Origin: Pseudomonadota bacterium
GTDB lineage: Bacteria > Pseudomonadota > Alphaproteobacteria > Rhizobiales > Rhizobiaceae
DNA: 64,000 nt
Assembly: GCA_023457435.1 (NCBI GenBank)
Contig: JAEWLS010000002.1
Span: 62,001 to 126,000, forward strand
Reading direction: 5' to 3'
The notes beneath the pieces are model-generated. The model did not search any database and was not told the origin of the DNA. It worked only from the letters and a program-made list of their open reading frames with translations. How positions within the stretch are numbered: the stretch's first letter is position 1; each line of letters starts with the position of its first letter. Positions 1-10,118 of the stretch are shown one piece after another. The position numbers and the translations under genes were made by a program.

Positions 1-479
1 ATGGCAACGGCGGCGCGCCCGCGTCTTGTGCTCGCCGACGAGCCGACCACGGCGCTCGACGTCACGATCCAGGACCAGATCCTGGCGCTGTTCCGCGACA
101 TCCGCGACAAGACCGGCTGTGCCATCGCCGTCGTCAGCCACGACCTCGGACTGATCCGTCGTCTTTGCGACCGCGTCGTCGTCATGTATGCCGGCCGGGT
201 CGCCGAGCAGGGCCGTGTCGAGGATCTGTTCGAGCGCCCGGCGCACCCCTACACAAAGGCGTTGATCGACGCGCTGCCGAAGCTCGGCGAAAGCCGCAGG
301 CGGCTTCCGACGATCGAGGGGCAGCCGCCGAACCTTCTACATCGCCCGCCAGGCTGCGCCTTTTCCGATCGCTGCGCCTTCGTCATGCCGCGCTGTCGGG
401 TCGAACGCCCGCGTCTCATAACTTTGCCAAACTCGCAGCAGGTTGCCTGCCACCTGCACGATGTCGCCACGGTTGCAGC

Positions 480-483
<4 letters not shown>
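1..483 (+). CDS. Oligopeptide/dipeptide ABC transporter ATP-binding protein (OppD/DppD type), 5' truncated
   Basis: This is the C-terminal 160 residues of a nucleotide-binding subunit that powers import of peptides or similar solutes. The reading frame is open at the window edge, so the ATG at base 1 is probably an internal Met. Visible parts are Walker B with the D-loop (LVLADEPTTALD, residues 9-20), the H-loop (VVSHD, about 44-48) and the Opp/Dpp C-terminal extension (PYTKALIDALP, then a Cys-containing GCAFSDRC segment). The Walker A and signature motifs must lie outside the window. Its stop overlaps the next ATPase by 4 bases (ATGA), as usual for a DppD-DppF pair. The family is certain; the substrate is unknown. 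Confidence 0.9.
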
Positions 484-1522
<1,039 letters not shown>

Positions 1523-1526
<4 letters not shown>

Positions 1527-3079
1527 ACTCGCAGATGAAATGGGGCGTCGGCGGGATGCGCCGCGCGCTGCTTCTCGCATCGGCGGCAATCGCATTGGGC
1601 GCCTTCGCTCCGTCGGCCATGGCCGACAACAAGGTGGTTTTCGGCATCGTCACCGACATCCACACGACCGATCCGGATCGTGTCAGCTCCGGCGGCGACT
1701 GGAACGTGCTCGCCAATATCTTCGAGGCGCTGATGGGCCGCGACGCGCAGGGTCGTCTGGCACCGGAACTCGCGACCGACGTGAAGGTCAGCGAAGACGG
1801 CCTCACCTATGAGTTCACCCTCCGCGAGGGCGTGAAGTTTCACAACGGCGATCCGTTCACCGCCGAGGACGTGGTCTTCAGCTGGCAGCGCGCCCGCGAT
1901 CCGGAGCTGAAGTTCACCTACGTTGAATGGGTTGCGAACAAGATCGCCAATGCGGAAGTCATCGACCCGATGCATGTCCGCATGACGTTGAAGGCCAAAA
2001 ACCCGACCTTCCTCAAGGATCTGAAGCCCTTCCTGCCGATCGTGCCGAAGAACTACATCGAGAAGGTCGGCAATGACGGCTTTGCCGCTGCGCCCGTCGG
2101 CACCGGCCCGTTCAAGTATGTCTCGCGCCAGGTGCAGAGCTCGATCGAGCTCGAGACCAACAAGGATTACTGGGGCAAGCCGGCCGGCGTCGATTCCGTC
2201 TCGATGCGCATCGTGCCGGACGAGAACACTCGGATGGCGATGCTGATGGCCGGAGAGGCCGACGTCATCGCCAACGTGCATCCGCTGCTCGTGCCGCAGA
2301 TGGAGAGCAATCCTGAGCTGAAGCCGCTCATCGTTCCGGCGCTGCAGGAGCATTTCCTCATGCTCAACCCGCAATCGCCGATCTTCGAGCCGAAGGTGCG
2401 CGAGGCGATCAACCTTGCCATCGACCGTGCTGGCCTGACCCAGGGCCTGTTCCTCAGCACTGCGACGCCGATGGGCACGTGGTGTCTGGAGAACCGCGAG
2501 CTGGGCTGCACCGACATGCCGTCCTACGCCTACGACGTTGCCAAGGCCAAGGAGCTGATCGATGCCTCCGGCTACGACAAGAGCAGACCGGTACGCATCT
2601 ACGGTCTGGCTCCGGGCGGCCGTCCGCAGACCAAGGAGATCGTCGAGGCTGTCGCCAGCTACCTCGGCGCGCTTGGCCTGAAGAGCGAAATCACGCTGAT
2701 GGAGTTCGGCACCTATCTCGCCTTCAAGGGTGCCAAGGAGAAGGACTACTCCAAGCACGACCTGATCTTCTACACCTGGGCCACGTGGACCGACGATCCG
2801 GTCAGCCAGCGTCTGTCGCCGATCCTGAGCTCGAAGGGCACCTCGTCGTTCTATCGGATCCCGGAACTCGACGAAAAGCTCGCGGCGATCGACACGGTGC
2901 CGATGGACCAGCGCGCCGCCAGGATCCGTGACGCGATGATCTACGTGCACGAGCAGAACCTCGTCGTTCCGCTGATGAGCCCGAGCGTGATCTACGGCAT
3001 GCGCGCCAACGTCGAGTGGACGCCGCCGGCCGATCTGATCACGCCGCTGATCGGCACGCTGTCGCGACCCGCAAACTAG
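1523..3079 (+). CDS. ABC transporter periplasmic substrate-binding protein, peptide/nickel family 5
   Basis: This is a secreted solute receptor of 518 residues for the Opp/Dpp-type importer encoded just upstream. The N-terminus is a clear signal peptide (MRRALLLASAAIALGAF, cleavage likely after PSAMA). The mature part has the SBP_bac_5 hallmarks: 'PELATDVKVSEDGLTYEFTL', 'GVKFHNGDPFTAEDVVFSW', 'GTGPFKYV', and 'MLNPQSPIFEPKVREAINLA'. The ATG overlaps the stop of the ATPase by 4 bases and has GGGAGGA seven bases upstream. Family 5 members also bind non-peptide ligands. The NTF2/DUF3237 genes that follow suggest the ligand is a catabolic substrate, but this is inference. Confidence 0.93.
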
Positions 3080-3144
3080 CTGCAACTGCGCGCCGCGGCT
3101 CCGGCCGCGGCGCCTCCCGAGACAGACCGACGAGAGGACGAACC

Positions 3145-3765
3145 GTGGCTGAAGCTGCAAACGACACCCGCGCCGACATTGCCGCTCTGCGCGCCGAACT
3201 GGCCGCGCTGCGCAGCGAGCAGGCCGCATCCGCACGCAAACTGCGCGAACTCTCCGACCGGCAGGACATCTTCCGCATCGTCAACACCTACACGCGCGGG
3301 GTGGACCGCCACGATGTCGAGATCATGCGGAGCGTCTTCCACGCCGATGCCATGGACAATCACGGCGACTTCCTCGGCGATGTCGACGCCTTCATCGAGT
3401 GGGTGAACACCGGACACTCCGCCGTGTGCGAGGCGCACATGCACAACGTCACCACGCACACCTGCGAGATCGACGGCGATACCGCGCATGCGGAGAGCTA
3501 CGTCATCGTGATCCTTCGCCCGAAGGACGGCGAGCCGGTGCGCATCAGCGGCGGCCGCTATCTCGACCGGCTGGAGCGCCGCGACGGCGAATGGCGCATC
3601 GCGCTGCGCAAGGTCGTCATGGAGTGGCGCGCCCGCATCGACGGCGGCCCCTGGATCGGCAACCGCCGCGGCTATCCGGGCGGCCGGTGGGACCGTCAGG
3701 ACATGTCCTATCAGCGCCCGCTGCAGCTCGACGAGATGCCGGCCAAGGCGCGCGCCAATGGCTGA
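3145..3765 (+). CDS. NTF2/SnoaL-like protein (copy 1)
   Basis: This 206-residue protein has an N-terminal heptad-like helix (ADIAALRAELAALRSEQ, possible coiled coil) followed by a SnoaL/NTF2-like alpha+beta barrel. The barrel starts at 'RQDIFRIVNTYTRGVDRHD' and contains 'HAESYVIVIL' and 'GGRYLDRLERRDGEWRI'. This pattern is shared with small dehydratase- or isomerase-like and ligand-binding proteins of ring-compound catabolism. The GTG start has an AGAGGA ribosome site upstream. The end overlaps the DUF3237 gene by 8 bases, so the two proteins are made together. A paralogue lies at 13496-14023. No specific reaction can be assigned. Confidence 0.85.
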   Translation: MAEAANDTRADIAALRAELAALRSEQAASARKLRELSDRQDIFRIVNTYTRGVDRHDVEIMRSVFHADAMDNHGDFLGDVDAFIEWVNTGHSAVCEAHMHNVTTHTCEIDGDTAHAESYVIVILRPKDGEPVRISGGRYLDRLERRDGEWRIALRKVVMEWRARIDGGPWIGNRRGYPGGRWDRQDMSYQRPLQLDEMPAKARANG

Positions 3766-4285
3766 GCAGGCGCAGGTCACCCACGTGCCGGGCCGGCCGG
3801 ATTCGGCCGGGCTCGACCTCGAATACGTGTTCAGCATCCGCATCTTCCTGAAGGAGCGGATCCGCTTCAGCCCGGTCACGCCGCGCGGCGGCCGTTTCTA
3901 CGTGCCGCCGGCGCATGGCGACGTCTTCGGGCCGAAGCTGCAGGGCAAGGTCCTGCCCTATTCGGGCGCCGAATGGCCGCGCGGCCGCAAGGATCACGTC
4001 TTCGAGATCAACGCCCACTACATGCTCGAGGCAGCGGACGGCACGCCGATCTACATCCACAACCGCGGCTACAACTACAGCCGCGACGCGGACGGCCGCC
4101 CGGTGCCCTACGGCGTGGGCGAGGGTTTCGCCTCGAACGCCCACCGCTATCTGCGCGTCACGCCGGAATTCGACGCGCCGGAGGGCCCGCATGACTGGCT
4201 CACCCGCACCGTCATCGTCGGCATGGGCACGCGCTATTCCGATCCGCAGGACAACGCGGTCTTCGACTACTACCGCGTGCTTTGA
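3758..4285 (+). CDS. DUF3237 domain-containing protein (copy 1)
   Basis: This 175-residue protein matches the DUF3237 family. It has 'LDLEYVFSIRIFLKERIRF', a 'GPKLQGKVLPYSGAEWP' loop, 'HVFEINAHYMLEAADGTPIYIHNRG', and the C-terminal 'EGPHDWLTRTVIVGMG' motif. DUF3237 is a small beta-rich barrel of unknown function, often found beside catabolic operons. It has no signal peptide, so it is presumably cytoplasmic. It overlaps the upstream NTF2-like gene by 8 bases. A second DUF3237 gene at 12968-13465 shares the C-terminal motif closely, including a stretch of about 23 identical bases over GPHDWL. A terminator-like hairpin follows. Confidence 0.85.
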   Translation: MAEQAQVTHVPGRPDSAGLDLEYVFSIRIFLKERIRFSPVTPRGGRFYVPPAHGDVFGPKLQGKVLPYSGAEWPRGRKDHVFEINAHYMLEAADGTPIYIHNRGYNYSRDADGRPVPYGVGEGFASNAHRYLRVTPEFDAPEGPHDWLTRTVIVGMGTRYSDPQDNAVFDYYRVL

Positions 4286-4319
4286 TCTCCCTGCCGGTTC
4301 CCTCGGGATCCGGCGATCG

Positions 4320-4350
4320 AAGGCCGGGGCGCGCATGCGCTCCGGCCTTT
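4320..4350. terminator. Bidirectional intrinsic terminator between convergent genes
   Basis: The sequence AAGGCCGG, then a GGCGCGCATGCGCT centre, then CCGGCCTT forms a strong GC stem flanked by A and T residues. It sits between the DUF3237 gene (ending 4285, + strand) and the permease gene (ending 4357, - strand). It can therefore serve both. The T-run is short, so efficiency is uncertain. Confidence 0.6.
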
Positions 4351-4356
4351 CGCGTC

Positions 4357-5271
4357 TTAGATCCCGACGCGCGGGTCGAGCACCTTGTAGAGGATGTCGA
4401 CGGCAAGGTTGATCATGAGCAGGATCACCGCCGTGACCACAATCGCCGCCTGGATCACGGGGAAGTCGCGGAACAGGATCGCGTTGACCATCAGCTGGCC
4501 GAATCCGGGCCAGGCGAAGATCGTCTCGGTGATGACCGCGCCGCCGAGCAGGGCGCCGAGCTGCAGCGCCATGAACGTCAGGATCGGCGCGGCGGCGTTG
4601 CGCAGCGCGTGCTTGAAGACGATCAGCCACCACGGCAGGCCGCATAGCCGCCCGAGCTTGACGTAGTCGCTCTGCAGCACCTCGATCATGCTCGACCGCG
4701 TCAGGCGCGCGAGCGAAGCCGCCGAGAACACGCCGAGCGTGATCGTCGGCAGGATCAGGTGCTTCAGCGTTCCGTGGCCCGAGGTCGGCGTCAGGCGCAG
4801 CCACACCGAAAACACCAGCATCAGCATCAGGCCGAGCCAGAACACCGGCGTCGACTGCGCCACCGTCGCGACGAAACGCACGCTGCGGTCGAACAGGCTG
4901 TTGCGGCGGACGGCCGCCATCACGCCGAAGGGAATGCCGAGCACGATGGACAGTGCCATGGCGCACAGCGCCAGTTGCGCCGTCGGCACCATGCGCTGCA
5001 GCACCAGCTCGAGCGCCGGCTGGTCGTAACGAAACGAGTTGCCGAAGTCGCCTATGACAATATTGCCAAGAAACACGAAGAACTGTTCATAAAGTGGCCG
5101 GTCGAGACCAAGCTGGTTGCGGAAGAAATCCAAGTCCTGCTGTGTCGCCTGGGCAGGCATCAGCAGCGGCACTGGGTCTCCGGCCAGTCGCGCCAGAAGG
5201 AACGCCAGGACGGCCACGATGAGCAAGGTTGCGATCGACTGCGTGAATCGCCTGAACAGATATTCCGCCAA
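4357..5271 (-). CDS. ABC transporter permease, DppB/OppB type (unpaired)
   Basis: This 304-residue inner-membrane protein has six predicted membrane segments and the binding-protein-dependent transport fold. It has the typical N-terminus (MAEYLFRRFTQSIATLL), the DppB mark 'GDFGNSFRYDQPALELVLQRMVPTAQLAL', an EAA-like loop near residues 195-220 (VKLGRLCGLPWWLIVFKHA), and 'FAWPGFGQLMVNAILFRDFPVIQA' near the C-terminus. DppB normally works with DppC, but no DppC lies beside it. It faces the Opp/Dpp cluster rather than joining it. It may complete that importer from the opposite strand or be the remnant of another. Confidence 0.92.
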   Translation of the reverse strand: MAEYLFRRFTQSIATLLIVAVLAFLLARLAGDPVPLLMPAQATQQDLDFFRNQLGLDRPLYEQFFVFLGNIVIGDFGNSFRYDQPALELVLQRMVPTAQLALCAMALSIVLGIPFGVMAAVRRNSLFDRSVRFVATVAQSTPVFWLGLMLMLVFSVWLRLTPTSGHGTLKHLILPTITLGVFSAASLARLTRSSMIEVLQSDYVKLGRLCGLPWWLIVFKHALRNAAAPILTFMALQLGALLGGAVITETIFAWPGFGQLMVNAILFRDFPVIQAAIVVTAVILLMINLAVDILYKVLDPRVGI

Positions 5272-5363
5272 GAGGGCCTCCCAACCGCATCACGAGGGCT
5301 ATCCCATTGTCAACGCGGGATATTTCGGCCCTTAGTTTGGGAGGTTACCATAGTATGATAGAC

Positions 5364-5373
5364 ATGTTAAGCA
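5364..5373. promoter_or_regulatory. Candidate regulator site shared with 10018-10027
   Basis: The ten bases ATGTTAAGCA lie between the divergent DppB-like and MarR-family genes. Their exact reverse complement, TGCTTAACAT, occurs at 10018-10027 upstream of the Fbp-type binding protein and the flavin reductase. Two occurrences in the two divergent regulatory gaps around the MarR gene make a MarR operator half-site plausible. No binding evidence exists. Confidence 0.35.
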
Positions 5374-5411
5374 AATGCGTGCTTGATCGGCCGCTTTAGG
5401 GAACTGAATCG

Positions 5412-5936
5412 ATGCAACAAAGCGTACGGGCCAGGCCGTTCCAGAAATCGCTGGCGACGCGTCTTCTGCATGCCCGCGAGCTGCTCATGCAGCGGTTCCG
5501 CCCGCATCTGCTGCGCCACAACCTCACCGAGCAGCAGTGGCGCCTTCTGCGCACCCTGTCCGACCAGGGCGCGAAATCGTCCCTCGAGCTCAGCCAGCGC
5601 TGCGTGATCCAGCCGACGAGCCTGTCGCGTATCCTTGCCAAGCTCGAGGAGGACGGGCTCATCGAGCGCGCCGAGGAAAAGCGCGACCGCCGCAAGCGCA
5701 CCGTGCGGCTGACCGAGCGCGGCAAGAATATCATCAAGCACGTCGCGCCGGAGAACGACAACATCTTCTATCGCGTCGTCGACGAAGTCGGCGAGGAGCT
5801 GGTTGCCGACGTCTACGACGCGCTCGACCGGCTGATCGAGACGCTGGAGAAGGCCGAGAGTTCGCATCCGCTCCTGTCGCCGCCGCGGCGCTCGCAGCGT
5901 GAGCGGGCGCAGCGCAGGCTGGCGGAAGAGGACTGA
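5412..5936 (+). CDS. MarR-family transcriptional regulator, HpaR/HpcR-like
   Basis: This winged-helix DNA-binding regulator of 174 residues resembles the repressor of homoprotocatechuate degradation. Family marks are 'LLHARELLMQRFRPHLLRHNLTEQQWRLLRTL' near residues 20-50 and the recognition region 'SLELSQRCVIQPTSLSRIL'. The wing follows (AEEKRDRRKRTVRLTERG). HpaR-type proteins are usually relieved by an aromatic acid. It is divergent from the DppB-like gene and convergent with the Fbp-type transporter ATPase, two bases away. A shared 10-base element in two nearby intergenic gaps suggests it controls local transport and reductase genes. The ligand is unknown. Confidence 0.88.
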   Translation: MQQSVRARPFQKSLATRLLHARELLMQRFRPHLLRHNLTEQQWRLLRTLSDQGAKSSLELSQRCVIQPTSLSRILAKLEEDGLIERAEEKRDRRKRTVRLTERGKNIIKHVAPENDNIFYRVVDEVGEELVADVYDALDRLIETLEKAESSHPLLSPPRRSQRERAQRRLAEED

Positions 5937-5938
5937 GC

Positions 5939-7030
5939 TCAGCCTGCCGGCAGCGCCCAGGCCTCGCCCGCCGGGATATGCGCGGTGACGTTGTCGCCGC
6001 TGCGCGGCGCAGACGCGGACGGCACTTCCAGCGCGAGCGTCCCGGCTGGCGTACGCAGGTTCATGGTCCGGGTCGCGCCGCGGAACACCACGTCCTCGAC
6101 CACGCCGCTGAGTGTGAGGTCGGCGCCGTCGCTCTGCCCGATCCGGAAGCTCGTCGGCCGCAGCATGATCGCGATGCGGCTTCCCGGTGCATGGTCGGTC
6201 GCCGACAGCGTCTTGCCCGACCATCCGTCGCCATCGGCGCTCAGGGTGAACTCGCCGCCGGCGGCGGCATTGGAGCCCGTCGCCCTGGCGGGCACGATGT
6301 TCGGCGCACCGAGGAAGGTGGCCACCGCAACGCTCGCCGGGCGGTTGTAGATCGCCTCCGGCGTATCGACCTGCAGCATGCTCCCCGCCTGCATGACCAC
6401 GACGCGGTCCGACAGCGCCATGGCCTCGTCCTGGTCGTGGGTCACGTAGAGCGTGGTGATGCCGAGACGCTTCTGCAGGCTGCGGAACTCGTCGCCCATC
6501 TGCGTGCGCAGGCGTGCATCGAGATTGCTGAGCGGCTCGTCGAGCAGCAGCACGCCGGGTTCGGCAACGAGCGCGCGGGCGATGGCAACGCGCTGCTGTT
6601 GTCCGCCCGAGAGCGCCGGCGCGGGCCGGTCGGCGAATGCTTCCATCTCGACCATGCGCAGCGCGGCGCGAACCCGCTCTCCGATCTCTGCTTTGGGCTT
6701 GCGACGTATCGTCAGCGGATAGGCGACGTTGTCGAAAACCGTCATGTGCGGCCAGATCGCGTAGGACTGGAACACCATGCCGAGCTGGCGGCGCTCCGGC
6801 GGCACGAACAGCCCGCGCTCCGCGTCGCTGACGAGCCTGTCGGCTATGCTGATCCGCCCGCCCGAGTTCCGCTCCAGTCCTGCGATCATGCGCAGCGTCG
6901 TCGTCTTGCCGCATCCGGACGGGCCCAGCAGGGTGACGAACTCGCCCTGCCTGGCGGTGAAGCTCACCGACTTCACTGCGGAGAAGCTGCCATACGTGCG
7001 GCTGACGGATTCGAGGACGACTGTGCTCAT
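5939..7030 (-). CDS. ABC transporter ATP-binding protein, Fbp/Pot (TOBE-containing) type
   Basis: This 363-residue ATPase belongs to the importer made with the two following upstream genes. It has Walker A (GPSGCGKTT, residues 36-44), a Q-loop (MVFQSYAIWPHMTV), the signature LSGGQQQR, Walker B (VLLLDEPLSNLD), the H-loop (YVTHDQDEA), and a C-terminal regulatory domain with TOBE features (IAIMLRPTSFRI). Such ATPases serve ferric iron, spermidine/putrescine, sugars or phosphonates. The ATG at 7030 is chosen because homology starts there (MSTVVLESVSRTYG). The frame stays open further upstream only over the permease gene. It is the last gene of the operon. Confidence 0.93.
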   Translation of the reverse strand: MSTVVLESVSRTYGSFSAVKSVSFTARQGEFVTLLGPSGCGKTTTLRMIAGLERNSGGRISIADRLVSDAERGLFVPPERRQLGMVFQSYAIWPHMTVFDNVAYPLTIRRKPKAEIGERVRAALRMVEMEAFADRPAPALSGGQQQRVAIARALVAEPGVLLLDEPLSNLDARLRTQMGDEFRSLQKRLGITTLYVTHDQDEAMALSDRVVVMQAGSMLQVDTPEAIYNRPASVAVATFLGAPNIVPARATGSNAAAGGEFTLSADGDGWSGKTLSATDHAPGSRIAIMLRPTSFRIGQSDGADLTLSGVVEDVVFRGATRTMNLRTPAGTLALEVPSASAPRSGDNVTAHIPAGEAWALPAG

Positions 7031-7050
7031 CGGTTCTCCGTTTGCCGCCC

Positions 7051-8820
7051 TCAGAGCATCGCGTTGACGCGGCGGTTGATGAAGCGGATCTGCACCCAGC
7101 GGAAGACGATGACGAGCACGACCATCAGAAGCCCGATGACGCACACCTGCTCGAGCTTGCCGTCGGTCCACAGCCGCAGCATCACCACGGACATGACTTC
7201 ATTGCCCACCGAGTAGAGCAGCAGCGATGCGCTGAGCTCGCGCATGATGCCGAAGAAGGTGAGCACCCAGCCGACCATGAACGCCGGAAACGCCAGCGCC
7301 ACGAGGATGCGCCACAGCGTCTGCCACCAGTTCGCGCCGTGGACGCGGGAGCACTCTTCGATGTCGGCCGAGATCTGGCCGTAGGCGCCCGACATGATGC
7401 GCACCGCGATCGGCGTGCCCAGCGCCATGTAGGCTAGGAACAGAGCCCAGATCGTGCCGTAGATGGGGATCGGGCCGGGCAGCATCGCGAACGCCCAGAG
7501 GAAGCCTATCCCGAGCACGATGCCTGGCATCATCCACGGCAGCCATGCGAGCGCCTCGATGAGGCGCCGGCCGCGCCATGTGGTGCGCGTGGTGACGTAG
7601 GCCGCGACCGCGCCGAGCACCATCGTTGCCGTGGCTCCGCCGACCGCCAGGAATGCGGTGTTGCGCACCGCGCGGCCGAGTTCCCCGTTGCGGAAGACCT
7701 GGCGGTAGTGCTCCAGCGTCAGCATGTCCCAGCCGTAGAAGCCGAAGAACTTGTAGAACGATCCCACCAGGAGCTGGCCGACCGGCAGCACCACGGTGAC
7801 GACGAAGAACAGCAGGCAGAAGCCGAAGGTCGCCCACTTCCAGCGCCCGAGCCGGATCAGCCCCGGATTGTAGCCCTTGCCGGTCACCGTCTGGTAGCTG
7901 CGGTTGCCGAGAAGCTTCCATCGCAGCAGGATCAGCAGCGACATCAGTCCCATGATGGCGAAGCTCATGGCCGTCGCGAACTGGTACTGCGGCCGGAGGT
8001 ACTGCGTGATCGACTTGTAGATCTCGGTGGTGATCACGTCGATGCCGGCCGGCAGCCCGAAGAACAGCGCCGACTCGAATGCCTCGACGCCGCGGATGAA
8101 GCTGAGCAGGAAGCACGCCGTCAGCACCGGCATCAGCACGCGCAGCGTGATGCGGAAGAAGGTCTGCGCCCGCGTCGCGCCGGACATCCGGCTCGACTCC
8201 TCGAGGCTCGGGTCCATCGCGCGGAACGCGTCGACGATGAACAGGAACAGGAAGACGGTCGTATACTGGACCATGTGCCAGATCACGCCGAAATACGAGT
8301 AGACGTTGATCAGCGTCGTGTCGGTCCCGGTGAGCCAGCGCCAGGCCAGGTTGATCGCGCCGATCTGGGTATTGCCCAGCATGCCCCATGCCATCGCCGT
8401 GAGGAATGGCGGGATGAAGAACGGCAGCGTGATCAGGACCTCGAGCAGGCCGCGCATCGGCGTATCGGTACGCACCAGGATCCACGCCAGCGCCACCGCC
8501 AGCACGAGGGCAATGCCGGTTTTCACCAGCGATATTCCGACGGTATTCGCCAGGATCAGGAGGTTCGAGGTGGTGAACAGCTGCCTGTAGCCGTCCAGGT
8601 TGAACTCGCCGACGCTGCCGGGCGGCGCCGAGTAAAGGCTCCCGTACATCAGCATGGCGAGCGGATAGGCGGCCAGGAACAGGAAGACGAGGATCAGCAG
8701 GGCGATGCCTGCGGCGCGCGGCAGCGAGGAGGCCGCGAGCCTTTCGGCCCATCCGCCCCGGCCAGGCGCCGAGACGGTAGGAGTCATATGTTGGGTGTTG
8801 CCGCTCTGGAAGACGCTCAT
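7051..8820 (-). CDS. ABC transporter permease, fused two-domain (FbpB/ThiP-like)
   Basis: This 589-residue inner-membrane permease has two tandem transport domains of about six membrane segments each, so one chain forms the whole channel. EAA-type loops are seen in both halves: 'EESSRMSGATRAQTFFRITL' near residue 205 and 'EECSRVHGANWWQTLWRIL' near 495. The E-S/C-S-R-x-x-G-A pattern is typical of FbpB, ThiP and AfuB relatives. It lies between the ATPase (20-base gap) and the periplasmic receptor (67-base gap). The substrate cannot be read from the permease. Confidence 0.94.
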   Translation of the reverse strand: MSVFQSGNTQHMTPTVSAPGRGGWAERLAASSLPRAAGIALLILVFLFLAAYPLAMLMYGSLYSAPPGSVGEFNLDGYRQLFTTSNLLILANTVGISLVKTGIALVLAVALAWILVRTDTPMRGLLEVLITLPFFIPPFLTAMAWGMLGNTQIGAINLAWRWLTGTDTTLINVYSYFGVIWHMVQYTTVFLFLFIVDAFRAMDPSLEESSRMSGATRAQTFFRITLRVLMPVLTACFLLSFIRGVEAFESALFFGLPAGIDVITTEIYKSITQYLRPQYQFATAMSFAIMGLMSLLILLRWKLLGNRSYQTVTGKGYNPGLIRLGRWKWATFGFCLLFFVVTVVLPVGQLLVGSFYKFFGFYGWDMLTLEHYRQVFRNGELGRAVRNTAFLAVGGATATMVLGAVAAYVTTRTTWRGRRLIEALAWLPWMMPGIVLGIGFLWAFAMLPGPIPIYGTIWALFLAYMALGTPIAVRIMSGAYGQISADIEECSRVHGANWWQTLWRILVALAFPAFMVGWVLTFFGIMRELSASLLLYSVGNEVMSVVMLRLWTDGKLEQVCVIGLLMVVLVIVFRWVQIRFINRRVNAML

Positions 8821-8887
8821 TGCGGTGCCTCGTGGCCGGTCCGGCGCGATCGCCGGACCTTACCAGACCGATCCGCCATGCTGCCGG

Positions 8888-9913
8888 TTATTTGTAGATC
8901 GAGGCTGATAGCGCCAGCAGGTCCTTGATCTGGTCCGGCATCGAGGTGCCGAGGAGCTTGACGTTGGCGGCGATCTTGCCGCGCTCCGTTGTCACCTTTT
9001 CGCCGAGGCCGTCCATTGCCGGACGCACGCCGTTCTCGGCGAACATCAGCTGCACGCGCTCGCTGAGGTAGTGGTTGATGAACAGCTTCGCGGCGTTCGG
9101 GTGCGGAGCGCCGTCCAGCATCACCATCAGACCCTGCGTATAGGGCGCGCCTTCCTCGGGCATGATGAACTTGACCGGAAGACCCTCGAGTTGCCCGAAG
9201 CTGCCGTAGAACTGCGGGATGCGGAGCGGGAACTCGCCGCGCGCGACGCGGCGCTCGTCGTTGCCGATGTCGCGGCTGAACACCGGGGCCTGCGCCGCCA
9301 TCTTCTCGTGGAACTCCTTGCCGTGCGCCTTGTAGGTCGCGGCGAAGAGATTGAGGCCGCCGCCCTGCGCGCGCATGTCGTCGGACAGGATGCGGCCCTT
9401 CCACTTCGGGTCGAGAAGGTCGGTCCAGGACTTCGGCTCGTCCTCGGGTTTCACCTCGTTGGTGTTGATCATAATGCCGTAGAAGCCGGCATGGGTCGGC
9501 ACGTACTGGTCGTTGATCAGGTCCTTGAGGCTGTCGGAAACGTTCTTGGCGTTGGGGATCGCGCCGAAGGTGCCGATAAGGCCCTCGGCGATCATGTCGA
9601 GGGCCGAGAACCCGGTCCAGTGCACGTCGCCGGCAACGCGGCCGGTGGCATGCTCGGTCCGGATGCGTTCGCGCAGTTCCGGCGCCCGCACGTCGAGAAC
9701 CGTGACCGGGATGCCGTACTCTTCGGTGAACGTCTCGACGATCTGCTTCTGAAAGTCCGCGCCGAGGAAGGACGCGTAGAACGTCACGCCGCCTTCCTTC
9801 TTGGCCGCGTCGACGACCTTCTGCCACTCGGGATCGACGGCCTGTGCCTGCGCCGGGAACGAAAGCCCCAGCGCGACGCCCAGCACCGGCAGCATTGCCA
9901 GCAATTTCCTCAT
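8888..9913 (-). CDS. ABC transporter periplasmic substrate-binding protein, Fbp-like (SBP_bac_6/8 type)
   Basis: This secreted receptor has 341 residues. It has a signal peptide (MRKLLAMLPVLGVALGLSFP, cut after AQA) and the mature start 'EWQKVVDAAKKEGGVTFYAS', typical of ferric-iron-like and organic-anion receptors. Further marks are 'WTDLLDPKWKGRI' and 'APHPNAAKLFINHYLSERVQ'. The start at 9913 has an ideal GGGAGGAG six bases upstream, and the longer open frame has no signal peptide. The conserved paired tyrosines of true iron binders are not obvious. Given the catabolic neighbours, an organic ligand is as likely as iron. Confidence 0.92.
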   Translation of the reverse strand: MRKLLAMLPVLGVALGLSFPAQAQAVDPEWQKVVDAAKKEGGVTFYASFLGADFQKQIVETFTEEYGIPVTVLDVRAPELRERIRTEHATGRVAGDVHWTGFSALDMIAEGLIGTFGAIPNAKNVSDSLKDLINDQYVPTHAGFYGIMINTNEVKPEDEPKSWTDLLDPKWKGRILSDDMRAQGGGLNLFAATYKAHGKEFHEKMAAQAPVFSRDIGNDERRVARGEFPLRIPQFYGSFGQLEGLPVKFIMPEEGAPYTQGLMVMLDGAPHPNAAKLFINHYLSERVQLMFAENGVRPAMDGLGEKVTTERGKIAANVKLLGTSMPDQIKDLLALSASIYK

Positions 9914-10017
9914 TCGCTCCTCCCTACGAAGCTTCTGTTTTTGTCGTTCCGGCCATCTCTCTCCCAGCCGGAACTGTGTCTGACGCAGCACTTGCAGCGC
10001 AACGCTCGACAAGAAAA

Positions 10018-10027
10018 TGCTTAACAT
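10018..10027. promoter_or_regulatory. Candidate regulator site TGCTTAACAT
   Basis: This is the reverse complement of the element at 5364-5373. It is immediately followed by a short inverted repeat, AACAT-CTAA-ATGTT (10023-10036). It lies in the divergent gap (9914-10118) between the Fbp-like binding protein and the flavin oxidoreductase, where an operator would be expected. The assignment to the HpaR-like regulator is inference. Confidence 0.35.
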
Positions 10028-10118
10028 CTAAATGTTTGCGTTGTAAAGCATCTCGCCCGGTTGCTACGGGTGGTAGAACGGCGGCGATCGCGCGGTAAAG
10101 CTGGAGGAACGTCACGCG

